Shown here one piece after another: positions 1 to 16,230 of a stretch of DNA of 64,000 bases. The stretch is from assembly GCF_900141775.1 (NCBI RefSeq), contig NZ_FSRI01000002.1, forward strand, positions 270,501-334,500, read 5' to 3'. Under the pieces are notes generated by a model that had not been told where the DNA came from, made no database searches, and saw only the letters and a list, made by a program, of their open reading frames with translations. Position 1 is the first letter of the stretch. Every line of letters begins with the position of its first letter. A program made the translations under genes and the position numbers. This DNA comes from Salinivibrio sp. ES.052. GTDB lineage: Bacteria; Pseudomonadota; Gammaproteobacteria; Enterobacterales; Vibrionaceae.

Positions 1-521
1 ACCCCCTGTGCCACCAAGGCGCGATAGGCCTCGGTATCCAGCGGCTGCACCTCCATCGCCACATGATGAAAGTATTGCTTCACCACCGGTAAGGCGCGGA
101 GAAAATAATCGAGCCCCACCTTGGTTTCATGCTCACCGGTCACCAAGAGCACACTGTCAAAGCCCATTTTTTTTATCGCTTCACACTCGGCGGCGATCTC
201 AGCTTCATCCAGCGTGCGCCGTTTGATTCGATTTTCCATCGAAAAACCGCAATAGGTACACACGTTAGCGCACAAATTGGAGAGATACAGCGGAATATAA
301 AACCCCATGGTGTAGCCAAACCGCTGCCGCGTCAGCGCCGCAGATTGCTGAGCCATGGCCTCGAGATACCCTTCAGCAGCAGGACTGATCAGGGCGGCGA
401 AGTCGTCCAAATTACGCGATGACTTGGCCAGCGCCCGCTCGACATCTTGGCGCGTTTTGCTGTAAATCGAAAGACGATGATGATCCCAATCGAGTGCCGC
501 CCACCGCTCAGAAAAACTCAT
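1..521 (-). CDS. thiH: 2-iminoacetate synthase ThiH (partial, N-terminal part)
   Basis: Radical-SAM tyrosine lyase that makes dehydroglycine (2-iminoacetate) for the thiazole half of thiamine. The first 173 residues are visible; the C-terminal half lies beyond the left edge (the E. coli protein is 377 aa). The radical-SAM cluster motif CxxxCxxC is seen as [11 protein letters not shown] at about residues 84-94, within a stretch very close to E. coli ThiH ([13 protein letters not shown]). The ATG at 521 overlaps the thiG stop as ATGA, so translation is coupled. It is the last visible gene of the thiCEFSGH operon. Confidence 0.97.
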   Translation of the reverse strand, partial: MSFSERWAALDWDHHRLSIYSKTRQDVERALAKSSRNLDDFAALISPAAEGYLEAMAQQSAALTRQRFGYTMGFYIPLYLSNLCANVCTYCGFSMENRIKRRTLDEAEIAAECEAIKKMGFDSVLLVTGEHETKVGLDYFLRALPVVKQYFHHVAMEVQPLDTEAYRALVAQG

Positions 522-1294
522 CCTCCCTCCTTCACATCAAGAAACGCGGTTAATGGGCTGGAAGCATGGGCGTGATTGTGTGTGCCCGCCAGTCCAGCTT
601 GATACGCGCATCGGCCTGCTTCAACCGCTTGTTTAAACGCCGCGCCCATGGCAATCGGATCGCCGGCGGTGGCAATGGCGGTGTTCACCAAGACGGCATC
701 GGCGCCCCTCTCCATCGCTAACGCCGCATCTGACGGTGCGCCAATGCCGGCATCAATGATCACTGGCACACGGGCTTGCTCGATAATGATGTCGAGAAAC
801 GCCATTGAGGCCAGTCCTTGGTTGGAGCCAATCGGTGACCCAAGGGGCATCACCGCCGCGCATCCCACCTCTTCCAAGCGCTTACACAGCACAGGATCGG
901 CATGACAATATGGCAGTACCACAAATCCCTCATCTACAAGCATTTTCGCTGCTTGAAGGGTTTCAATCGGATCAGGCATCAAATATTTGGGGTCGGGATG
1001 AATTTCCAGCTTCACCCAACGCGTTCCCAATGCTTCTCGGGCAAGACGCGCGGCAAAGACCGCTTCTTGCGCATTCTTCGCTCCCGAGGTATTAGGCAGC
1101 AAGTGCACACCGAGCTCGCGCAGCGGGGTTAAAATATCATCTTGTATGGCATGGACGTCGACTCGCTTTAGCGCCATGGTGACCAGTTCAGTACCACTGG
1201 CCGCCAGTGATTCGGCCATGGTCTTGCGACTGGCAAACTTGCCGGTGCCGGTTAACAGCCGAGATGAAAACGTCGTATCCGCAATGGTTAACAT
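518..1294 (-). CDS. thiG: thiazole synthase ThiG
   Basis: Forms the thiazole phosphate ring from 1-deoxyxylulose 5-phosphate, dehydroglycine and ThiS thiocarboxylate. The 258 residues form a TIM barrel of normal length. The motif VKLEIHPD carries the Schiff-base lysine at about residue 95, and the phosphate-binding glycine-rich segments [11 protein letters not shown] and [10 protein letters not shown] are intact. The start ATG lies 2 nt after the thiS stop. The codons for the terminal Gly-Gly of ThiS (GGAGGA) double as its ribosome-binding site. ThiG acts in complex with ThiH, whose gene follows with a 4-nt overlap. Confidence 0.98.
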   Translation of the reverse strand: MLTIADTTFSSRLLTGTGKFASRKTMAESLAASGTELVTMALKRVDVHAIQDDILTPLRELGVHLLPNTSGAKNAQEAVFAARLAREALGTRWVKLEIHPDPKYLMPDPIETLQAAKMLVDEGFVVLPYCHADPVLCKRLEEVGCAAVMPLGSPIGSNQGLASMAFLDIIIEQARVPVIIDAGIGAPSDAALAMERGADAVLVNTAIATAGDPIAMGAAFKQAVEAGRCAYQAGLAGTHNHAHASSPLTAFLDVKEGG

Positions 1295-1296
1295 AA

Positions 1297-1494
1297 TTAT
1301 CCTCCGGCAATCGCTTGAAAGACCGCCAAGCTATCGCCAGCGGTGAGTGACGTGGATGACCAAGCATCACGCGCAATAATGGTCTGATTCAGCGCCACTG
1401 CGACCGACTCGGCTGGCACCTTCATCTCCTCAATCAGTTGCGCGACGGTCGTGGCATTGACCTCTGTCGGCGTGTCATTAATGATTAACTGCAT
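1297..1494 (-). CDS. thiS: sulfur carrier protein ThiS
   Basis: Ubiquitin-like sulfur carrier of thiazole synthesis. ThiF adenylates its C-terminus, which is then converted to a thiocarboxylate. The 65-residue protein ends in the essential Gly-Gly (FQAIAGG). An in-frame GTG one codon upstream also opens the frame, but the ATG at 1494 has a strong GGGAGG site 7 nt away and gives the family N-terminus MQLIIND. It overlaps the end of thiF by 17 nt, so the two partners are translationally coupled. Confidence 0.96.
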   Translation of the reverse strand: MQLIINDTPTEVNATTVAQLIEEMKVPAESVAVALNQTIIARDAWSSTSLTAGDSLAVFQAIAGG

Positions 1495-2228
1495 CACTTA
1501 CCTCCCGCGTTGGCTGACAAACCGCACAGTGCGGATGCACAGGCAGCGAAAAGTGCTGCCATGTCATGGTTTGTCCATCAAACCGTGACAAGCGATTGGT
1601 CCCGACCGCCTGCCCTAATAACAGTTTTATCCCTTCCAGCGCTTGCGCGGTGGCCATCATGCCGACCACAGGTCCCATTACCCCAGCTTCAGCGCAGCGT
1701 GTGGGTTCAGAAAGCGTCACGTCCGCAAAGGCGCACGCATAACATGCGCTATGCGGTTGATAAACCAATAACTGGCCTTGCCAGCCAATCGCAGCCGCGC
1801 TCACTAACGGCGTGCCAGCCTCTACACAGGCTTGGTTGACCGCATGACGGGTGGCGAGATTATCACTACAATCAAGGACCACATCCGCCATCGCCACTTC
1901 AAGCGCCAGACGCTCACCTTCTAGATAGGCATTGATGGCTCGGCACTGGCAATGTGGATTCAGCGCGACCAAGTTAGCGGCTAGCGACGCGGCTTTATCG
2001 GTGCCGATTTGCGCCTCCCGATACGCCACCTGACGCGCCAAATTAGATAGTTCAATGTGGTCCGAGTCAGCAATCGCTAACTGCCCCACGCCAGCCCCCG
2101 CAAGGTAGAGGCCCGCGGTGGTTCCAAGCCCACCGGCACCGACCATCAACACGCGCGCATTGCTAAGTGCCTGCTGCCCACGCTCTCCGACTTCTGTCAG
2201 CATGATTTGCCGGCTATAGCGCTGGTAT

Positions 2229-2245
<17 letters not shown>
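1478..2245 (-). CDS. thiF: sulfur carrier protein adenylyltransferase ThiF
   Basis: E1-like enzyme that adenylates the ThiS C-terminus and takes part in sulfur transfer. The nucleotide-binding motif GAGGLGTTAG follows QRYSRQIML near the N-terminus. Zinc-type cysteine pairs CYAC and CAVC are present, and the cysteine in RCAEAGVMGP matches the position of the E. coli sulfur-transfer Cys184. The frame is open to 2296, but the ATG at 2245 has AAGGAGAG 5-7 nt upstream and gives MLSDSEYQRYSRQ, the usual N-terminus, for 255 aa. It overlaps the thiE 3' end by 17 nt. Confidence 0.95.
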
Positions 2246-5058
<2,813 letters not shown>

Positions 5059-5119
5059 GTTCAACGCCAGTATAAGAAATCACCGCTGCAACAACAAGCG
5101 ACGAACACGATGTTTTCCA

Positions 5120-5500
5120 TTACCCGGTGATGCGCCCTAACAGCCAAGCTCCCATCGCTGCCGCCCCCAGGCATAAGGCGAGATTCAAACCAACATTTAG
5201 CAAGGCTTTCACCGTTTCCCCATGTTGGAACAGCATCAAGGTATCGACAGAGAACGTCGAGAAGGTGGTAAAAGCCCCTAAAAAGCCAATCGCAATTAGC
5301 TGACGCCAGGGCACAGGGGCGATCAATTCTTGACTCATGGCGGCTAAAAAGACCCCCATCGCCAATGATCCCAACACATTCACCATCAAGGTTCCGTACG
5401 GGAATCCACGGCCAAGTACCGCGACGCTCCATTCTGATACCAAAAAGCGTGAGGACGCCCCTAATGCACCACCAAGCCCTACCCATAATATGCTAATCAC
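5120..5500 (-). CDS. crcB: fluoride channel CrcB/FluC
   Basis: Small inner-membrane fluoride exporter that works as a dual-topology dimer. The 126 residues contain four predicted membrane segments and the family signatures GGALGASSRF near the N-terminus, GTLMVNVLGS, and GFLGAFTTFSTF with the Phe-box phenylalanines and TFS motif. The start is a GTG at 5500, preceded by AAGGAG 7-8 nt upstream. I found no convincing crcB-motif fluoride riboswitch in the roughly 100 nt upstream. It is a stand-alone gene between the thi operon and the rrn terminator. Confidence 0.95.
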   Translation of the reverse strand: MISILWVGLGGALGASSRFLVSEWSVAVLGRGFPYGTLMVNVLGSLAMGVFLAAMSQELIAPVPWRQLIAIGFLGAFTTFSTFSVDTLMLFQHGETVKALLNVGLNLALCLGAAAMGAWLLGRITG

Positions 5501-5601
5501 TGGGTGCTCCTTTTAATTGGCAAAAAGGCATCATACCGCGACAAATGCGTAAGAAACAGAAGGTAAAGGGAAGCACGGCTCTCACCGCAGACAGCAGATA
5601 C

Positions 5602-5630
5602 AAAAAAAGCACCGACAATGTCGATGCTTT
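5602..5630 (-). terminator. rho-independent terminator after tRNA-Trp (end of rrn operon)
   Basis: On the minus strand AAGCATCGAC pairs with GTCGGTGCTT (one G-U) and is followed by a T-run, 7 nt beyond the tRNA-Trp CCA end. It closes the rrn-tRNA transcription unit. Confidence 0.85.
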
Positions 5631-5636
5631 GGTATT

Positions 5637-5713
5637 TGGCAGGGGTAGAGGGATTCGAACCCCCAACACGCGGATTTGGAATCCGCTGCTCTGCCAGTTG
5701 GAGCTATACCCCT
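5637..5713 (-). tRNA. tRNA-Trp (anticodon CCA)
   Basis: A 77-nt gene with an encoded CCA end. The anticodon stem GCGGA/TCCGC closes a loop with CCA, and the acceptor AGGGGTA pairs with TACCCCT. It is the last gene after the rRNA operon, separated from tRNA-Asp by a hairpin terminator at 5821-5852. Confidence 0.97.
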
Positions 5714-5820
5714 GTAGATAGGTGCCTATTGTAGCGATCCCGCGACAAATTACCACCATCAATTAACACTCAAACGTTTAATTGCTTATTTATAAAGCAA
5801 ATTACTCGAATAGCCCAAAC

Positions 5821-5852
5821 GCAAAAAACCCCAGCTTTTCAGCTAGGGTTTC
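5821..5852 (-). terminator. rho-independent terminator between tRNA-Asp and tRNA-Trp
   Basis: On the minus strand AAACCCTAGCT / AGCTGGGGTTT closes a short loop and runs into a T-tract, 8 nt beyond the tRNA-Asp CCA. It has the form of an intrinsic terminator, although one more tRNA gene follows downstream. Confidence 0.85.
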
Positions 5853-5859
5853 TAAGTAG

Positions 5860-5936
5860 TGGCGGAGTGGACGGGACTCGAACCCGCGACCCCCGGCGTG
5901 ACAGGCCGGTATTCTAACCAACTGAACTACCACTCC
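5860..5936 (-). tRNA. tRNA-Asp (anticodon GTC)
   Basis: A 77-nt gene with encoded CCA. The body matches E. coli tRNA-Asp closely (GTTCAGTTGGTTAGAATACC, loop CTGTCAC). It is the distal tRNA of the rrn operon after 5S. Confidence 0.98.
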
Positions 5937-6000
5937 GCACCAATTCTGTCTCATCAAAGTCTTACGCATATCTGCTTTGATGCTTAAATCCGTTTTTGCC

Positions 6001-6023
6001 TTCAGATTTTTCCAAAAATCTGA
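6001..6023 (-). other. perfect inverted repeat downstream of 5S rRNA
   Basis: TTCAGATTTTT and AAAAATCTGAA are perfect 11-nt arms around a 2-nt loop, between the 5S 3' end and tRNA-Asp. There is no T-run after it on the minus strand, so an RNA-processing hairpin is likelier than a terminator. Confidence 0.6.
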
Positions 6024-6036
6024 AAACAAGAAAGCA

Positions 6037-6155
6037 AGCCTGGCGATGTCCTACTCTCACATGGGGAGACCCCACACTACCATCGGCGCTGCTTCGTTTC
6101 ACTACTGAGTTCGGCATGGAGTCAGGTGGGTCCAAAGCGCTATGGTCGCCAAGCA
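6037..6155 (-). rRNA. rrf: 5S ribosomal RNA
   Basis: On the minus strand the gene begins TGCTTGGCGACCATAGCG and contains the conserved CCATGCCGAACTCAG and GATGGTAGTGTGGGG, ending near ATCGCCAGGC, whose end pairs with the 5' start. Length is about 119 nt; ends are good to a few bases. Confidence 0.97.
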
Positions 6156-6240
6156 AATTCGGTAATCTAGAAAGCTGTTCGTTCTCGCCACAATCAACTG
6201 GCTTATTTCGAGTCCAACCCAAAACCTCTTGGGTGTTGTA

Positions 6241-9129
<2,889 letters not shown>

Positions 9130-9310
9130 ATACAACCCCAAAAGGTCTTGTATGAAAACAACTAAGGTTTTGTTTTTGCCGGACTCAAATAGAGACTTTG
9201 CTTATTACTAAGACAAAGCCCAAGCACACTTGATTGTGTGAGTGACATTACATGTCACTGATTGAGAACTTTACTGTCATTCTTAAAGAATGACTTTGTC
9301 AGCTTTCCAG

Positions 9311-9324
9311 ATTGTTAAAGAGCA
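9311..9324 (-). promoter_or_regulatory. spacer boxA antitermination site before 23S
   Basis: On the minus strand the sequence is TGCTCTTTAACAAT, the standard boxA, in the tRNA-Val to 23S spacer. It matches the boxA in the 16S leader (11446-11458). The rest of the spacer, 9130-9384, shows no gene. Confidence 0.85.
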
Positions 9325-9384
9325 TGTCGTTTATTGCTAAATAAACCACATTCTAAAGATTCTCAAACAAAAACCTTTAAAGCG

Positions 9385-9460
9385 TGGTGGGCGATACCGG
9401 GCTCGAACCAGTGACCCCCTCCTTGTAAGGGAGGTGCTCTCCCAACTGAGCTAATCGCCC
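9385..9460 (-). tRNA. tRNA-Val (anticodon TAC)
   Basis: A 76-nt gene with encoded CCA; the loop TTACAAG within CTCCC/GGGAG gives anticodon TAC. It is the third of three tRNAs in the 16S-23S spacer. Confidence 0.97.
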
Positions 9461-9469
9461 ACAATAGTG

Positions 9470-9545
9470 TGGTGGGTTGTACAGGATTCGAACCTGTGAC
9501 CAATTGATTAAAAGTCAACTGCTCTACCAACTGAGCTAACAACCC
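9470..9545 (-). tRNA. tRNA-Lys (anticodon TTT)
   Basis: A 76-nt gene with encoded CCA; the acceptor GGGTTGT pairs with ACAACCC and the anticodon loop CTTTTAA gives TTT. It is the second tRNA of the 16S-23S spacer. Confidence 0.97.
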
Positions 9546-9547
9546 AT

Positions 9548-9623
9548 TGGCGTCCCATAGGGGAGTCGAACCCCTGTTACCGCCGTGAAAGGGCGGTGTC
9601 CTAGGCCTCTAGACGAATGGGAC
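9548..9623 (-). tRNA. tRNA-Glu (anticodon TTC)
   Basis: A 76-nt gene with encoded CCA; the acceptor GTCCCAT pairs with ATGGGAC and the anticodon loop CTTTCAC gives TTC. It is the first spacer tRNA after 16S and lies only 2 nt from tRNA-Lys. Confidence 0.97.
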
Positions 9624-9703
9624 ACGCTGATATGTTTGGGAACATATCCTCTTATAACTTCAACCTATACAATCTGTGTGAACACTCGCAAGAATAGCGT
9701 CAG

Positions 9704-11258
<1,555 letters not shown>

Positions 11259-11445
11259 AAGTTCTTTTGTTCGCTTTCCTAAAAGGAAAGACAAACGGCT
11301 CGATAAATACTGTTTTGTTCGTCTCCTAAGAGACAAACGAATTGACTGTGCCGAATAACTAAAAGTTATCGTTTGGTCACTCAGTTCATCGAATAAATCT
11401 TTTTGTCTATTCTCAACGAGTGCCCACACAGATTGCATAGGTCAA

Positions 11446-11458
11446 ATTGTTAAAGAGC
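11446..11458 (-). promoter_or_regulatory. 16S leader boxA
   Basis: On the minus strand GCTCTTTAACAAT, the Nus-factor boxA of rRNA leaders, lies about 190 nt upstream of 16S. Between it and 16S are two small hairpins (arms CTTTCCT/AGGAAAG at 11274-11290 and GTCTC/GAGAC at 11321-11334), probably part of the 16S processing stalk. Confidence 0.85.
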
Positions 11459-11500
11459 GTTGACTGTGCGAAGCTGCGCTTCGCTTGGTCAGGGCTGCGT

Positions 11501-11528
11501 ATCTTACGCGCCTTACCGTTAAAGTCAA
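11501..11528 (-). promoter_or_regulatory. rrn P2 promoter
   Basis: On the minus strand TTGACT (11523-11528), a 16-nt spacer and TAAGAT (11501-11506). The spacer has the AAGGCG feel of E. coli rrnB P2. It is downstream of P1, as in other rrn operons. Confidence 0.8.
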
Positions 11529-11720
11529 GAAGAAATTTTATCTTTTCTTTTTAGCCAACCGGCCAAAACAAAACCTCTTATTGACTTCCCTAACGCGTTG
11601 TCTGCGTTAAGTAGGTGGGCTATCTTAATCGTTTGAACACTCACGTCAAGCGTTTATTTTCATTCGATTTTTTGCCCCGACATGGCCGATGAGCGCTTGC
11701 CCTGCCTGCCGTGTCGATGG

Positions 11721-11754
11721 AGGCGCATTATAGGGGAGCTGATCAAATTGGCAA
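11721..11754 (-). promoter_or_regulatory. rrn P1 promoter (stringent type)
   Basis: On the minus strand TTGCCA (11749-11754), a 16-nt spacer, TATAAT (11727-11732) and the GC-rich discriminator GCGCCTCC, the classic growth-rate and stringently controlled P1 layout. An A/T-rich UP-like element lies just upstream (about 11755-11785). The rest of 11755-11878 serves as the divergent upstream region of yrdA. Confidence 0.9.
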
Positions 11755-11878
11755 CCCCTTTTTTAATGTTTCTTAGAAAAAAACTGTCACTCGCTGTTTT
11801 TTTGCTCGCCAGGGTGTAAAACTGGTATCAAACTTACCGTTATCTAACGTTTTATAGCGATATAAAGAGGGATTTGTG

Positions 11879-12418
11879 ATGGCAAAACAGCTGCGCGCTT
11901 ATAAAGGCATGACGCCTCAGCTTGGCGAACGCGTCTATATTGATGAATCCAGTGTATTGGCTGGCGATATTACGCTAGGCGATGATGTGAGTATTTGGCC
12001 GCTGGTTGCAGCGCGTGGTGACGTGAACCATATCCAGATTGGCGCTCGGACCAATGTGCAAGATGGCTCAGTCCTTCATGTTACTCACAAAAATGCCGAA
12101 AACCCACAAGGTTACCCGCTGATCATTGGCGAAGAAGTGACAATCGGCCACAAAGTCATGTTACACGGCTGCCGGATTGGCAACCGAGTCCTAGTGGGAA
12201 TGGGGACGATTATTCTCGATGACGCTGTCATAGAAGATGAGGTACTGATTGGTGCTGGCAGTTTGGTCCCGCCAGGAAAACGCTTAGAGAGTGGCTATCT
12301 GTATGTTGGCTCACCCGTCAAACAAGTTCGCCCCCTCACCGACAAAGAGCGTGCTTATTTTGCACGCTCAGCGCAAAACTATGTCGACACCAAAGACATC
12401 TACCGCTGCGAGCGCTAG
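11879..12418 (+). CDS. yrdA: gamma-class carbonic anhydrase-like protein YrdA
   Basis: Left-handed beta-helix hexapeptide-repeat protein of the gamma carbonic anhydrase family, 179 aa. Repeats run from about residue 15 to 140, with the metal-ligand pattern DGSVLHVTH (first His) and TIGHKVMLHGC (two His). The frame also opens with a GTG one codon upstream; I chose the ATG at 11879, which has GAGGG upstream. Catalytic activity of YrdA-type members is often undetected, so the enzymatic role is uncertain. It is convergent with the aroE-DUF1488 pair, and the stop codons overlap. Confidence 0.9.
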   Translation: MAKQLRAYKGMTPQLGERVYIDESSVLAGDITLGDDVSIWPLVAARGDVNHIQIGARTNVQDGSVLHVTHKNAENPQGYPLIIGEEVTIGHKVMLHGCRIGNRVLVGMGTIILDDAVIEDEVLIGAGSLVPPGKRLESGYLYVGSPVKQVRPLTDKERAYFARSAQNYVDTKDIYRCER

Positions 12419-12674
12419 ATCACCAAGCTGCCATCGGGCTCAAACGCTTCTGACTCGATGGCCGCTTCCATGTGCTCTTCTATATCAAACCAGACCTGTT
12501 CGACGATCGCCTGCGCATTATCCGTGTCCACCGCACAGCCGGCAAGCGTGGATAAGGTAGTAAAGCGGACAGCGCATGGTAACAATGCACCATAAGTTGG
12601 CCGTAGAAACAAACACGAGCCTTTGCCGTATCGACCTGCGCTTGGTCCGCAGCCAGAATAAGGGATTGATTCAT
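12415..12674 (-). pseudogene. DUF1488 (YrdB-like) protein gene with an apparent one-base frameshift
   Basis: The ATG at 12674 overlaps the aroE stop (ATGA) and encodes MNQSLILAADQAQV...VCFYGQL, the start of DUF1488/YrdB proteins. The match then moves to another frame (YGALLPCAV ... VEQVWFDIEEHMEAAIESEAF ... DGSLVI), which ends at 12415. The whole region is 260 nt, one short of a multiple of three. Restoring one base near 12594-12595 (for example CTTAT to CTTTAT on the minus strand) gives an 86-residue protein, the length of E. coli YrdB (85). It is either a real frameshift or a sequencing error. Function in this family is unknown. Confidence 0.75.
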
Positions 12675-13495
12675 TGATTGAGTGCCTCTCTTAACTGCTC
12701 GCGCACACGTTCGGTTTGTGGCCGACAGCCGCGCCATAGGGTAAAGCTTTCTGCCGCTTGTTCCACTAGCATGCCCAAACCGTCTAAACACCGTCCTGCT
12801 CCTTGGTGTTGCGCCCACTGGTTACTGGTTGTGCAGCCAGCTTGATACACCATGTCATAGACAGTGGTCGCTGGGCCAATCGCTCCTTGAGGGAGAGGGG
12901 GATGGCTTTGATGTAAGCTCGCCGAGGTCGCATTAATGATCACATCCACGGGCGCCGCCATGGGTCTATCTACGGCGTGACGAGTAATCGGTCCGGCCTC
13001 ACTAAATGCAGCGGCTAGTTGCTGGGCTTTTTGCTCGGTGCGATTCACAATCATCAGCGATGCTGGCTCTTGCTCCAGTAAAGGAAGCAACACACCCCGT
13101 GCTGCACCGCCCGCACCCACGACCATAATGCGCTTATCACGCAGTGCCACACGGTGGTAGTGCAAATCAGTCACCAAACCTGCCCCATCAGTATTATCAC
13201 CCAGTAGGGAACCATCGCTTTGCTTAACCAGCGTATTCACGGCACCGGCGCGGCGGGCACGCTCTGTCAGTGTATCGACCCAGTCATACGCTTGCTGTTT
13301 AAAAGGCACGGTCACATTGGCGCCACACCCTCCTTGCGCAAAAAACGCCTGCATGGTGGTCACAAAGCCTTCGAGCGGTGCTTCAATGGCTTGATAGTCG
13401 ATGTCTTGTTGGGTTTGCGTCGCAAATGCGGCGTGGATCTGCGGCGACTTACTGTGGCCAATCGGGTGGCCGACCACACAATAACGATCGGTCAT
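12671..13495 (-). CDS. aroE: shikimate dehydrogenase AroE
   Basis: NADPH-dependent reduction of 3-dehydroshikimate to shikimate in aromatic amino-acid synthesis. The 274 residues show the shikimate-binding GHSKSP (residues 13-18), the catalytic lysine in NVTVPFK (Lys66), the aspartate in DNTDG (Asp103), and the nucleotide-binding GAGGAARGV. It starts 3 nt after the hemF stop and overlaps the DUF1488 gene by 4 nt, so hemF-aroE-DUF1488 form one unit. Confidence 0.98.
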   Translation of the reverse strand: MTDRYCVVGHPIGHSKSPQIHAAFATQTQQDIDYQAIEAPLEGFVTTMQAFFAQGGCGANVTVPFKQQAYDWVDTLTERARRAGAVNTLVKQSDGSLLGDNTDGAGLVTDLHYHRVALRDKRIMVVGAGGAARGVLLPLLEQEPASLMIVNRTEQKAQQLAAAFSEAGPITRHAVDRPMAAPVDVIINATSASLHQSHPPLPQGAIGPATTVYDMVYQAGCTTSNQWAQHQGAGRCLDGLGMLVEQAAESFTLWRGCRPQTERVREQLREALNQ

Positions 13496-13498
13496 CTG

Positions 13499-14452
<954 letters not shown>

Positions 14453-14503
14453 TTACCTGATCCACGCAGTAGGATCTTGACGGAATTTCATTCCCCACCG
14501 CTG

Positions 14504-14541
14504 ACGCAAACGTTTTCCTTGCGATGAAATCTGGGTATAAT
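14504..14541 (+). promoter_or_regulatory. PurR operator and promoter of purEK
   Basis: ACGCAAACGTTTTCCT (14504-14519) matches the PurR box consensus ACGCAAACGTTTTCNT. It overlaps the -35 region of a promoter whose -10 is TATAAT at 14536-14541 with a 17-nt spacer. PurR with hypoxanthine or guanine would block RNA polymerase here. The rest of 14417-14594 contains no gene. Confidence 0.92.
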
Positions 14542-14594
14542 TCGCGCCACGCTCAGCGTATCTTATTCACGCTTGTCATCAAGAAGGACGTATT

Positions 14595-15077
14595 ATGACT
14601 GTCGGTATCATCATGGGTTCGCAATCTGATTGGCCCACCATGACACATGCAGCAGCTATGTTGGATCACTTTGCCATCCCTTACGAAACCCGTATTGTCT
14701 CCGCCCATCGCACGCCACAGTTACTTGCCGATTACGCCCAACAAGCGGCTGAGCGAGGGATTAAAGTGATTATTGCCGGCGCCGGTGGTGCCGCCCATCT
14801 TCCCGGGATGACCGCCGCACACACCAGCCTGCCTGTACTCGGCGTACCGGTCCAGTCAAAAGCATTAAAGGGCATAGACTCATTGCTGTCCATTGCTCAA
14901 ATGCCCAAAGGCGTGGCAGTGGGCACGCTCGCCATTGGTGACGCAGGCGCAGCGAATGCTGGCCTCCTTGCGGCACAAATTCTCGCAACGGCCGACCCTG
15001 ATTTGATGGCAAAAGTGGATGCGTTTCGCCGAGCGCAAACTGAAGCCGTTCTCGCTCAACCCAACCCACAAGGGTAA
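14595..15077 (+). CDS. purE: N5-carboxyaminoimidazole ribonucleotide mutase PurE
   Basis: Moves the carboxyl group of N5-CAIR to give CAIR in purine synthesis. The 160-residue class I PurE shows GSQSDWPTM near the N-terminus, SAHRTP and the [10 protein letters not shown] loop with the conserved histidine. AAGAAGGA lies upstream of the ATG. It is first in the purEK operon, with purK 4 nt downstream. Confidence 0.98.
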   Translation: MTVGIIMGSQSDWPTMTHAAAMLDHFAIPYETRIVSAHRTPQLLADYAQQAAERGIKVIIAGAGGAAHLPGMTAAHTSLPVLGVPVQSKALKGIDSLLSIAQMPKGVAVGTLAIGDAGAANAGLLAAQILATADPDLMAKVDAFRRAQTEAVLAQPNPQG

Positions 15078-15081
15078 GGCC

Positions 15082-16230
15082 ATGAATATTCTGGTGTTAG
15101 GCGCGGGGCAACTGGCCCGGATGATGGCCTTGGCCGGCGCGCCGCTCAATCTTATCGTCAGCGCCTATGATGTGCGTAGTGGCGACATTGTTCACCCACT
15201 GACGCTGCAACCACTGGGTCACGGCCTCAATACGGCCATCGCTGGAGCGGATATTATTACCGCCGAGTTCGAGCATATTCCCGCTGATATCTTGCATCAA
15301 TGCGAGCAAAGCGGGAAGTTACGCCCCAGTGCGCAAGCGATTCTAACCGGTGGCGACCGCCAAATTGAGAAAGCCCTGCTGATGCAAGCAGGCGTCGCCA
15401 ATGCGCCATACCGAGTGGTGTATACACAGGCTGATTTAGAAAAGGCGGTCGACGCACTGGGGGCACCCTTGGTCCTCAAAAGCACCTTGGATGGTTATGA
15501 CGGCAAAGGACAGTGGCGCTATCGTGACGGCGATGATCTTCACGCATTATGGGCCGAGCTCGACGCCTTTCTCACCGCGCCTGGGCAACGCGATGGGCAA
15601 GCCATCATTGCCGAAGCCATGATCCCCTTTGACCGAGAAGTGTCGCTGATTGGGGTTCGTGGTGCGAATGGTGAATTTGCCAGCTATAGCCTGACCCAAA
15701 ACCACCACCATGACGGGATTCTGACTTTGTCCGTGGTGCGCCCGGATGAGCATGCCTTGCAAGCACAAGCAGCGGACATGTTGGAAAAGATTGCCAGCGC
15801 GCTGAATTATGTGGGTGTGCTCGCGGTGGAATTCTTTGATGTGGATGGCAGCTTGCTGGTTAACGAAATCGCGCCTCGGGTGCACAACTCCGGTCACTGG
15901 ACACAGCAAGGCAGCGCGTGTTGCCAGTTTGAAAACCACCTGCGCGCAGTCAGCGGCTTACCCCTCGGTCCGACTGATTTAATTCAACCAACTGCGATGA
16001 TCAATATCTTAGGCCAAGGCAGTGTTCCACTCGCGACCTATCGTGATGCCCATGTGCATTGGTACAACAAAACGCCACGCCCGGGGCGCAAAGTGGGCCA
16101 CATCAATGTCACGGCGGCATCGGCCTCCGAGCTTGCCACTAAATTAGCCAGCTTAGCCAGTTACCTGCCAAACGATGCCTTTCACGGTTTGCAGTCGGCC
16201 GCGTTGGCACTGGCTGCACAAACCGATTAG
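15082..16230 (+). CDS. purK: 5-(carboxyamino)imidazole ribonucleotide synthase PurK
   Basis: ATP-grasp enzyme that carboxylates aminoimidazole ribotide with bicarbonate, feeding PurE. The 382-residue protein starts MNILVLGAGQLARMM, contains KSTLDGYDGKGQW (ATP-grasp loop), EAMIPFDREVSLIG and NEIAPRVHNSGHWT, and is of family length. The frame is open upstream inside purE, but the ATG at 15082 with GTAAGG nearby is the family start. Its stop overlaps the stop of the convergent yrdD gene. Confidence 0.98.
   Translation: MNILVLGAGQLARMMALAGAPLNLIVSAYDVRSGDIVHPLTLQPLGHGLNTAIAGADIITAEFEHIPADILHQCEQSGKLRPSAQAILTGGDRQIEKALLMQAGVANAPYRVVYTQADLEKAVDALGAPLVLKSTLDGYDGKGQWRYRDGDDLHALWAELDAFLTAPGQRDGQAIIAEAMIPFDREVSLIGVRGANGEFASYSLTQNHHHDGILTLSVVRPDEHALQAQAADMLEKIASALNYVGVLAVEFFDVDGSLLVNEIAPRVHNSGHWTQQGSACCQFENHLRAVSGLPLGPTDLIQPTAMINILGQGSVPLATYRDAHVHWYNKTPRPGRKVGHINVTAASASELATKLASLASYLPNDAFHGLQSAALALAAQTD

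Noticed and set aside
5501-5600. Fluoride (crcB-motif) riboswitch upstream of crcB
   Set aside because: Some G/C-rich fragments are present, but the conserved blocks are not in the right order; only a normal SD is evident.
12291-12560. 89-codon plus-strand ORF past the yrdA end
   Set aside because: Antisense to the DUF1488 region, with no conserved pattern.
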